From Linum tenue (Eukaryota; Streptophyta; Magnoliopsida; Malpighiales; Linaceae): a stretch of 64,000 nucleotides of DNA. The notes under the pieces were generated by a model that saw only the letters and a program-made list of their open reading frames with translations, was not told the origin of the DNA and searched no databases. Shown one piece after another: positions 56,010 through 64,000 of this stretch. The position numbers and the translations under genes were made by a program. The stretch lies in assembly GCA_946122785.1 (NCBI GenBank), contig CAMGYJ010000004.1, forward strand, positions 24,254,188 to 24,318,187, written 5' to 3'. The stretch's first letter is position 1. Every line of letters starts with the position of its first letter.

Positions 56010-57613
56010 GCTTATGTTTACCTACTTCAGCATTGCCATAAACTTGGCAAACTCAGTCTCCAGTCTGTCTTTGTGCAACCGAGTAGGAAAGAGAAGCTGC
56101 GGTACATACTCCTTCACCACTGGTTGCAGCTTAGGAGCAGGAACCTCAACCTCCGTCTCCATTTTCTCTTCATTAGCTGGAAGTGCTGAAGTAGAGGTCT
56201 CTCTTTCTGGTGCCCGAACAGGTGGATCAGCAGTCATTTCTCCACTCCTAGTAGTAATGGCCTTGTAGTGCTCATTTAGGTCCTGCGGATTAGGGATGGT
56301 ATGACCGAGTAAAGTACCAGGGGTCCTCTGGGCTACAGTCTGGGCCACACTTCCAAGCTGGGTTTGGATATCCCGCAGCACAGCCTGCATGTTTCTCTTG
56401 CCAGCTTCTAGCTCCAAGAATAAACCTGAAGCTTTCTCCATGAACTGCTCGATATTATTGAACTTGTTTGCACTGGAGGTGGCCAGAGAACCCACCAGAT
56501 CTCGCAATTCGGCCATCGGATCACTCTGCACTGGGGTTGTAGGGGCTGCCCCTCACTGATGAAATGGTCGCACCTGTGACTGAGGAGGAACTGGCCCCTG
56601 TCTGGGCGGGTAGAGAGGCTGCTGCTGCTGCTAAAATTGCCCTTGTCTGGGTTGGTAAGGAGGCCTCTGGAAGCCTGGCGGTCCCTGGGATACTGGTGGT
56701 CTAGAAATGGCCCCAACCAAGGAGAAGTTGGGATGCTGGCGCCACCCCTCGTTGTAAGTGTTGCTGTAGGGGTCGAAACGCCTGGCATTGCCGATGAAGT
56801 CCACCTACTCCTGGGGAGTAGACGACTCTCTCATCGTCTGACAGTCCTCCACGGTGTGATGGGAGCTTTCACACCACTAGCATTGCATCACCTACTGCTG
56901 TCCTATACCTGAAATCATTCTAGAGCGATCGATGGCTGAAACCAGTTTCGATACCACCTGCACCAAATCATATGACTGGGTGGCTACAGCATGCACACCC
57001 CGCCCTGGTGCTCGTCTCGATCTCCTCGCAGTTCCGCAATCATAGCCCTGCTCTGCCATCTCTTCAAAAAGTTGATTCAGCTGTGGCGGTGTCTTGGTGA
57101 GCATATTCCCGCCGCAAGCCGAGTCAATCAGCTGCTTGTCTTCCGGAAGAGGGCATGCTAGAAAGTGCCCACCTTGAAGGCGTCGGTAAAACCATGGTTG
57201 GGACACTTGAGGAAGAGACAGGTGCATCTCTCCCAAGCATCCCGAATAGTCTCATCCTCATCCTGAGCAAAGTGGGTATTTGCTTCTGCAGGTCCGCCAT
57301 CTTTGACGGAGGATGGTAGCGGGTGAGGAACTTGTCCGCCAGGTTGGCGAACGTGGTGATCGAGCCTGGAGGTCGAGTGTCCAGCCACTCCTTGGCTTGC
57401 CCCTCCAGAGTAAATGGAAAGTATCTGAACTGGATTGCATTGGCTGGGACCCCTCCTTGGCTTGCCCCTCCCATCGATGAGCTCGTGGAATCGCCTCAGG
57501 TGTGATCGGGGGCACTACCCCTCCTTGCCACGGAATACTACCGAACCGCGCAACATGGTGATGACAGAGGTGCTCACCTCAAAGTTATTTGCTGGAACAT
57601 GGGGGTGCTGAAT
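56010..57613 (-). pseudogene. gag of element D (broken, N-terminus lost)
   Basis: On the minus strand the capsid region is seen at 57515-57124 (PPGSITTFANLADKFLTRYH, RDAWERCTCLFLKCPNHG), though a local duplication near 57455 disturbs it. The CCHC knuckle (CESSHHTVEDC, with the first CxxC partly hit by a stop) is near 56870. The proline and glutamine-rich linker follows, then the C-terminal FPTRLHKDRLETEFAKFM near 56050. Frame breaks lie near 56530, 56780, 56900 and 57240. The N-terminal 90 or so codons are missing because of the LTR-gag deletion. Confidence 0.82.
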
Positions 57614-57619
57614 GGGCAA

Positions 57620-58693
57620 ACCAATCCCTCTCAGGTAGGCTAACCGGCAGGCAGGCTAACCGGCAGGCGACTAACCTTCACCAGGATAGACTACTGAGGC
57701 AATAAGCACAAGACTCCACTACTGGAATTGGGTTCCAGTACATAGCAGTGAATCGATTAACTCTAGTTTAACCAAACTACCACTACCGATTGATGAAGCT
57801 CTAACAACCTAATCAGATTCTATCTATCTCAGGCTGCAGCAGAAATCAAGAAAAGATGATCAGACTTCAATTGACTCAATGAATCATGCATCAATCGATT
57901 ATAACCAATCAGTATAACAATCCCAAGTCATTACAATCAAGATCCCTAACACATGGAACTAGGATTCTTCATTCCCGAGTGAGAGAAGGTTCTACTCCAT
58001 AGAGAGAGAGAGAGAGGAAAACAGAAATCAGAGTAATCATGCTCATAAAGATGGAGATAATCTGCTCTGGGATGTCGATCTTCACTCCTGGGGATGCAAT
58101 CTGGGCTTCAATGGTGAGAAATCCACTCCAAATAGCTCCTAGGGTTTGTTCTTCACACTTTCTCTCTCTAAAGCTTTGTTTTTTGCTCAAAAACTCCATT
58201 CCCTCTCCTTTGACTCGAATCTGCCTCAAAAACCTGATTCTGGGAGAAATACGGGCTGAATTACGGTCGTAAACATGGTCTGCCCATATTTCACCCAAAA
58301 CGCGCGTTTCACTTAGCACTAAGAAAGAGAATTACGGTCGTCGTTACCAAATTACTGCTAGTATTCGAGTAATTACGAACGTAATTGAATTTGCTCTTGC
58401 CCGTAATTTGCTCTGCGACAGACATTCTCAGGGATTTGGTTCGGCATTGCATTTACGGTCAGGGCAGAAGCAATTACACCCGTAATTGGGCAGGGGATGC
58501 CCGTAATTTGCATCTTGTATCGCCAACTGACCTCCAAATGACCCGAAACTTGCGCCTATGCATCCATTTACTTGTTAGGACCTGAAATACGACAAAACAA
58601 CACAACCTAGCGTAAAATAGGCCAAGGAACACAATTAGGAGCTAAAATGGTTAGGAAAAAAGAGTGCAAACATGTGCAAATACGATGCTATCA
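57620..58693 (-). repeat. Damaged 5' LTR of element D
   Basis: On the minus strand it starts tgatagcatcgtatttgcac, has the conserved tttacgctaggttgtgttg block near 58600, and carries attacggtcgtaa-type motifs at about 58250-58515. It breaks off at 57620, well before the usual GTGTCA end, after a short duplication of ggctaaccggcaggc (57637-57670), and then joins gag directly. Confidence 0.85.
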
Positions 58694-58944
58694 TAGAGCG
58701 TTCACTAAACCAGGACAATGTGTAGGGCCATAAACGAACGGCCTATGAGAGAATATCACTCAATGAAAAGATTCGATGTGCTATACTGTCTGAGACAGGG
58801 TTCAAGACTACGAGTCAGCCTTATGAAATCGGAAGTGTAACCACTACGGTAAGGTTCAAATCTTTGCGATACCTTAGCTTTTGGCCGATCTTATGGATCT
58901 GTTGATGCTTAGAGATAGTTTAAAAAACTATTCAAGTGGGGGAT
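58694..58944 (+). mobile_element. 3' end of a Ty1/copia element, before its LTR
   Basis: A non-coding stretch ending in the polypurine tract ttcaagtgggggatt just before a copia-type LTR. It carries no recognisable coding domain; the rest of the element is missing, cut by element D. Confidence 0.6.
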
Positions 58945-59417
58945 TGTTGGGCATGAATAGCTTTGAAAGCTATTTTCAATTAATTATCCAGTATTCTTTC
59001 TAGATACAAAAATAAGAAGGATAATAAATAAAAGGAATATTCTGGAGATAATCCGAGTTAATTATGTCAACAGAACGCGTTTTAATTATGGGCGTGATTA
59101 TCTTACTATTAAACGTGACTTATCCTCTGCGAAAGAGGGAAATTATGGGTTTCCTACTGTTATAAATAAAGGACTACCCAGACCCTGTAAATACACAATT
59201 ATAAGAGTAGAAACACGAGAGAGAGAGAGAGTGAATTCATAGAGCTCCGGTTTTCGCACGAAACTGATGAGCAACAAATCGAAAGGCTGTTTTATCCTGG
59301 AGGGGACCGGTTGATAGTCTGCCATGCGCAACGAATACAGTGCCGCGAACGTATTAAAGAGAGCGACCTAGTCCGCGACTCATCCAGAACCCTAATTTTT
59401 CTATTCGGTTTCTAACA
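58945..59417 (+). repeat. Ty1/copia LTR (473 bp)
   Basis: It starts TGTTGGGCATGAATAG after a polypurine tract and ends CGGTTTCTAACA. A TATA-like element gttataaataaagg is at 59159, followed by a (GA)n run at 59215-59232 that would lie in the transcript leader. Size and ends fit plant copia LTRs. It is inserted in a LINE ORF1 fragment. Confidence 0.8.
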
Positions 59418-60170
59418 GTAACATTGCCAGGGAATTCCATACTCGATTGTAGTTCAAAAAGTACCTTCACATGACCAAACCTTCCTCCCAACCTAGTTGA
59501 CTGATCTACTATCAATGGAATTCCCACCCAACTACCTATGCAACTAAGTCCTTGGAAATTGACAGACTCTAGCGGAACATTGGAAAGTTCAACTAGATTC
59601 GTAAAGCTTGCCTTCCCATATCCTCTACACTGATGCATGTAGTCCAAAGTCCTAGTTGCAGTAGATTCTCAAAGTAAAACCACAACCACTTTCCAGAATC
59701 CAATCATAGGTAGTTTGAGACGACAATTGAATCAAGAGCAGCTTATCACACATCAAAGATACCCTAATTTGCCCCTCTCTACCCAAGATTCGATTAACAT
59801 CTACGTAGAACCATCAACGGAGGAGCAAAGTTAAGAAATTGACTGTCGAGACAATTTTTCCATCAAGCCGCACCCTCCTCGTTAACTGATTTGGGCATAC
59901 ACAGTCCTCCATTCACAATCTCTAGCAGTATGTAGGTCAAGCGATTGGCTTTGGAGATACCACTTCACCCATGGCTTTGAGGGACCTTGAGCTATGTTAG
60001 ATGTGCCCCCGAAGCTTGGTTTGTCACCGTTTCAGAAACCCCACTAATAAGAAAAGAAAAGGATGTGGTAAGGAGACCCGCCAGCGTAGATGCCAACTCA
60101 GCTAGCGGAACCCGGTCGCCGAAAAATCCCTAACTCAAGAGAGAAAAACTTCTGACAATAGCTAACAATA
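59418..60170 (-). pseudogene. LINE ORF1 fragment (DUF4283-like)
   Basis: On the minus strand the frame 59647-59420 gives SNVPLESVNFQGLSCIGSW, then GIPLIVDQSTRLGGRFGHV and FPGNV, clearly related to ORF1 of the LINE at 5374-6584. The upstream part (about 59960-59850) still reads ANRLTYI and GGLCMPKS in decayed frames. It is cut at 59418 by the copia LTR, so the C-terminal zinc knuckle is absent. Confidence 0.78.
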
Positions 60171-60755
60171 ATTTTTTTTTTTTACGCTACTTAATGTCCA
60201 CAAAAGCTCCAACTCACCATGTCAGGTCACTTATCTACCACATGATACGATTTATAAATATAAATTATTTAATATATTTTTTCCCCGTTGAATCAGATGT
60301 TTTTATTGCTCAAAGAAGTAATCCATACAACGAGATAGGATCAAAGGATCCTATGGTATATTCCCCTCTACCAGTCATGTTCATATAACTACATACATCA
60401 TTCAAATCAGACTAAAGCAAAAAGACATTAAAGATATCCTAACTCCTAAAACCTGGTGTACAACATCGGATTTCCAATAGTGATATACCTCAGCTCCGAT
60501 TGCAACAAGGCACAACTTTATTCTGTTTATATTTTTTATGGTTAATTATTTAATATTTTAGTTTCTATTTATGTTCTCTTTCTTCTCTCTTCGAGACCGA
60601 GTCATATTCTTATTTTGTTCCAGTTATGCTCGTGAACTCGAGCAAAAAAAAAAAAAAAAAACACTCGATGGACGACTCCTCTATCTCCAAAAGAGTGATC
60701 CATGTCTTCATGTTTATCATGTCTAGGATAAAGTTCGGCACTCCAAGTGACAAAA
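60171..60755. other. Intergenic DNA, no gene seen
   Basis: There is a T run at 60171-60182 and an A run at 60645-60662. Nothing else is recognisable. Confidence 0.45.
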
Positions 60756-61319
60756 TGTTGGGACTTTTGGGACGAGGGTACACGTATGATAGCCCGAGAC
60801 CGGGTAATCAGGATTGTGATAGAGTCATGAACAACGTTCACTTTCCGAACAGAATATTTCCACCCTCTACAAAGTCTTGAGTTACAGAAAATTTCTTGCG
60901 AGGATAAAACTATCACCAATTTATGTTTTAGGCTCAAGAACACTAAAGCATACTTAGAAATTTTTGGAAGAAAGAAGAAGAATATGTTTGATTGTGTGGG
61001 GCATCATCCACCCCATACATATATTTATAGCCCCCCCCCCCATGCACTGTTCCATGAAAGGTTGCATTTATCCATACAAAATGTTGCCTTTATCCATATG
61101 AAAGGTTACCTCTATCCATATGAAATGTTGTCTTTAGCCATACGAAGGGTTACCTTTATCCATAAAGTTATCATTATCCATAAAATAATGCAACCGCAAG
61201 GGATGTGTCCCTTCATGAAATCAGAATATTGGTTTGGTCGGTCTAACCCTGAGCCGATTGGTTGGTCCAACCCAAAACCAGTTTGACTTGATTAGTCCGG
61301 TTCAACCAAATTCCCAACA
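60756..61319 (-). repeat. Ty1/copia LTR, minus strand (564 bp), with U3 tandem repeats
   Basis: The ends are TGTTGGGA and TCCCAACA, an 8-bp inverted repeat typical of LTR termini. To the right, tcctccccc is the complement of a polypurine tract. On the minus strand a TATA-like ctataaatata follows a G run near 61030. Six diverged copies of a 22-24-base unit (atccatatgaaaggttacc type) lie upstream of it at 61050-61185. Confidence 0.83.
61050..61185 (-). repeat. Tandem 22-24-bp repeats in the U3 of the copia LTR
   Basis: Units such as ttatccatatgaaaggttac recur about six times with small changes, just upstream of the TATA-like box on the minus strand. Such U3 repeats act as enhancer-like boxes in some copia elements; here that is inference. 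Confidence 0.75.
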
Positions 61320-62660
61320 ATCCTCCCCCATTTTAGTGTATTCATAGAATACACTAAAATCACAACATTTTTCCAACAAAACTTAAGCATAGATGAAAAT
61401 GTTGTGACGATTGAATTTTCATCTTAGTATATTACACTGGACAAATATTCGAATATTTGGGTGTCGGTAACGACTAAAACCATCTACTCATATGAATATT
61501 CAAAGATAATAAACAGTTAAGTGTTACAAACCTCTAAGTGCCTTGACACTATTAACCGCCATGTGTACAATCCTTCTCATAAGCGCACACGAAAACAAAG
61601 TTTGGGTTTCTTGAAGCGGCTACACTTCATGCTTACGTAGGTTGAATCTCTTATTGGTGTACTTGCATAATACACTTTTTCAAAAGTTCAATTAAGAAGT
61701 TTTAAACGTCTTCTTACATGCAGGATAATAAGCACATACCTTGGGATGATAAATTGTGTGCTTCGATTTTTGATAATGAGCTTTCCTCATTTAATTCAGC
61801 CTCTAACTTTGTATTAGAGGGCAATTGGGTATCCCATGATCAGAAATTATATGGACTTTAAATCCATCCCTCTCACAGACTTATCACCAAGTCACTAGTT
61901 AATCATTTCGTCAAATGATAACTAAATTATCTCAAGTCCGGTCATATTTGTACATACACAAATCTATGAGTGATCAATTCATAGGGTTACCATGCATAAC
62001 TCTGACATGACCTTACTTTCCATTTTACACTTGCCTATATGCCTTAGCCACAATAACATTACTACCAAAAGATAGTAATAAAGAAAGATTTATTTAGGTT
62101 ATGAAAGAATATCATAAACAAAATCTCTCGACCATCAGTGAAACCAATGATACAAACTAGCTTTTTAGAGGCCCACGATATGGCACCTCCCCCAAGCAAG
62201 AAGACTCATATTAATCTTGAAGTATGATCTTCAACATAAGAAATCAACTCGCATCAGTGTATCCTCCCAAAATGAATAAAAACCCACTATAAGTCAATTC
62301 ATGATGCATGATGCATAATGCATTGTGCCTTTAAGATATCCTAGTACATGCTTCATTCAATTGCCAAATGATGAGCACTAGGAATACTCCTACACCAATT
62401 TAGTTATCATATCGCATATGCGATATATGGTCTTATGCAAGTCGTTGCATTCACCAAGCACACAATTAACATGAAATACTCCATTTATAAAACTGGTTGG
62501 CTAGTATTAACCATAAGTTTCATATTTGGATCCACTAGGATTAACTCAAGACAATTCATACTATGAAATTTTTGCAAGTACCTCCTCAATGTAGGAAATT
62601 GTGAGAAGTAAACTTATTTGACGTTCTACTTGATTAAATACACAGAATCACATTTGCCTC
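61320..62660 (-). pseudogene. Decayed copia pol 3' end (RT tail and RNase H) and 3' UTR
   Basis: On the minus strand, heavily interrupted frames still show CTRPDIAYA-like (TTCIRPYIAYAI near 62430), MKHVLGYLKGTMHYA-like (near 62340) and LLGGGAISWASKK (near 62190), which is the classic copia RNase H core. Downstream, 61320-61980 is non-coding and ends in a polypurine tract next to the LTR. It is too decayed to encode protein. Confidence 0.7.
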
Positions 62661-62945
62661 CCCATGTCTCACCAATCGAGAAAAATATTTTCCGGTACAA
62701 TGACTGGAATAGATTGGTTGAACCAAAATCTAATGAATTGGTTGCATAGAATTATGGGTGAACCAAAAATTAATGAAACAGGTGCATTGCATTTGGTAGT
62801 GGCAGTTTTCCACCAAAGGGCACGTCCCTTTAATGAAAAGGCATGCTTGCATTGAAGTAATGTGTTGCTTGACCAAACGTGACGGTTCCTCCCAATCGCG
62901 GCATATTGAAAGGTTGCATTCTTTCAATGGTAACTAGTTGCCCAC
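62661..62945. other. Possible copia LTR-like remnant, no gene seen
   Basis: A few words (aaaggttgcattc, aagggcacgtcccttt) resemble the U3 of the copia LTR at 60756-61319, but there are no defined ends. Nothing coding was recognised. Confidence 0.3.
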
Positions 62946-63378
62946 TGATAGACCATTGATTGCACATGTTTTTACCCATATTCTTGAGCTGTTTGAGATG
63001 TTGATTCTCGTGTTTTAAGCCGATTTCACGCTAGGTTGTGTGTTTATATCATATTTCAGGGCTTGGTGTTGACATCGAGGCGAAGAAACGAGTTTTGGTT
63101 CGAAAGGAGCACATTTGAGTTGAAGTGTGCTGGAGGAGCAAAATACCCGGCCATGAGCAAAAATACCCGGCTGGGTATTAATCTGAGCAGACCAGGGAAA
63201 ATCGCTTTTGGACGTTTGAGAAGCAGAAGGGGGCCCGATCGGGTATTCTTGACCCTGACCGGGGATTAATCCCCTGTCCTCGACGGTGCGTTTCAACAAT
63301 CCCCGGTCGCCACCTAAAATACTCGACCGGGTATTCTGGCCGAGGATCGTGATTGACAGCTTCTTAAGGGAAAAGAAG
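62946..63378 (+). mobile_element. Athila LTR fragment (5' part), same family as the solo LTR
   Basis: It starts tgatagaccattgattgcac and matches the solo LTR at 13977, including tttcacgctaggttgtg near 63024 and the acccgatcgggtattc-type motifs at 63160-63350. It breaks off at about 63378 where another element begins. Confidence 0.8.
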
Positions 63379-64000
63379 TGTAACACTCCGAATTTTGGGT
63401 TATGGTTCGACCATAATACGTGATCGGTTGGGTTGACAGTTGCGTACTAAAAGTTGCAATCGCGGATTAGTAGTAATAATAATAAAGTTATTATTATTAT
63501 TTTATAAAAAAAATAGAAAAGGCGGACCTGGGGCCGAGAGGGCGGCCCTCTCTATTTCCCAGCCAGCCGCTTATTTTGTTGTCCAAATTATTCCCCAACC
63601 CGCCAGTTTGTTTCCCAAAGAAAAACCCGACCCTCCCTTAATAATTCCCCAGCCCCGCCGCCTCCATATAATTCCCCAGACCGCCTCAATTTCCCAAAGC
63701 CCCAGCAATAAACCTGACCCCATTTAATTGTTCAGCTGCAGCCGAGTATCAAAACCCGCTGCCAATCCCCAGCCCACGCGGGCGAGAGGAGTAGAAGAAG
63801 GAGTTGGTTCCGGCACCCAATTCCAATCTCAATCCCGATCCTGATCCCATCCCTCTCGTGTTTCTAGGTAAGGATCACGAACCCCTTCGCGATTTCTAAA
63901 CTCGTTTTATCGATAGTCTAATCCGAAGCACGTTCTTTTTAGCGGTGACGTTGAGGGCTCGATCAACGAGAAGATCAATGTCCCGGGTCATCCAACCTAG
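63379..64000 (+). mobile_element. Probable start of another Ty3/gypsy LTR, cut by the window edge
   Basis: The sequence begins tgtaacactccgaattttgg, resembling the TGTAACACCCCG start of plant chromovirus-type LTRs. It holds an (ATT)n palindromic stretch at 63473-63504 and a C-rich pyrimidine block at 63590-63720. The end is outside the window, so the call rests on the start alone. Confidence 0.45.

Larger units (their letters stand above)
51241..58693 (-). mobile_element. Athila-type element D, minus strand, truncated
   Basis: On the minus strand: a damaged LTR (58693-57620), gag, protease, RT, RNase H, integrase, hairpin, palindrome region and leader, ending at about 51241. The env-position ORF, 3' UTR and 3' LTR are absent. 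The primer site is lost because a deletion joins the LTR to gag. It belongs to a different subfamily from A and B, as shown by its LTR start TGATAGCATCG and its attacggtcgtaat motifs. Confidence 0.88.

Overview
The window reads as plant nuclear DNA, most likely from a eudicot. It holds one intron-containing gene, a six-exon P450 of the CYP704 fatty-acid hydroxylase type. Most of the rest is plant transposable elements: Athila-type Ty3/gypsy elements with tRNA-Asp primer sites, L1-type LINEs with DUF4283-like ORF1, Ty1/copia remnants, hAT-like and Mutator-like non-autonomous elements. Nothing looks prokaryotic, and there are no rRNA, tRNA or CRISPR features. Species cannot be fixed from the sequence.

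Layout. 1-6717: two L1-type LINEs converge tail to tail, a 3' fragment on + and a nearly full-length decayed copy on -. 6718-7984: AT-rich DNA with a diverged direct repeat. 7985-10853 (-): the P450, apparently intact at about 517 codons, with a TIR element in intron 5 and a 523-bp Mutator-like element 92 bp upstream of its ATG. 11477-23206: AT-rich DNA with a solo Athila LTR, an LTR stub, a Mutator-like element that contains a foldback-like element with 20-bp palindromic tandem repeats, and a hAT element nested in another TIR element.

23207-58693: a stack of Athila-type elements. Perfect 5-bp target duplications show that element B (33427-45905) inserted into element A (28523-50572), and A into the 3' UTR of a truncated element E (25703-28522 plus 50573-50912). 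An inverted LTR plus 3' UTR (F) lies left of E, and a minus-strand element D lies to the right. A keeps gag and protease but has lost RT, RNase H and most of integrase. B keeps RT, RNase H and integrase but has lost protease. Both carry an Athila ORF1-like gene in the position where envelope genes sit. All copies are broken by stops, frameshifts and deletions, so none looks autonomous.

58694-64000: a copia 3' end with its LTR, a LINE ORF1 fragment, a minus-strand copia LTR with RNase H remains, an Athila LTR fragment, and the probable start of another LTR cut by the window edge.

The best new leads are in the non-coding parts of the Athila elements. One is a hairpin after integrase whose stem changes in a compensatory way between subfamilies. 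The other is a set of family-specific short palindrome arrays that occupy the same two places in every subfamily. The foldback-like element and a locally templated insertion near the 3' LTR of A are also worth following up. All alignments were done by eye.
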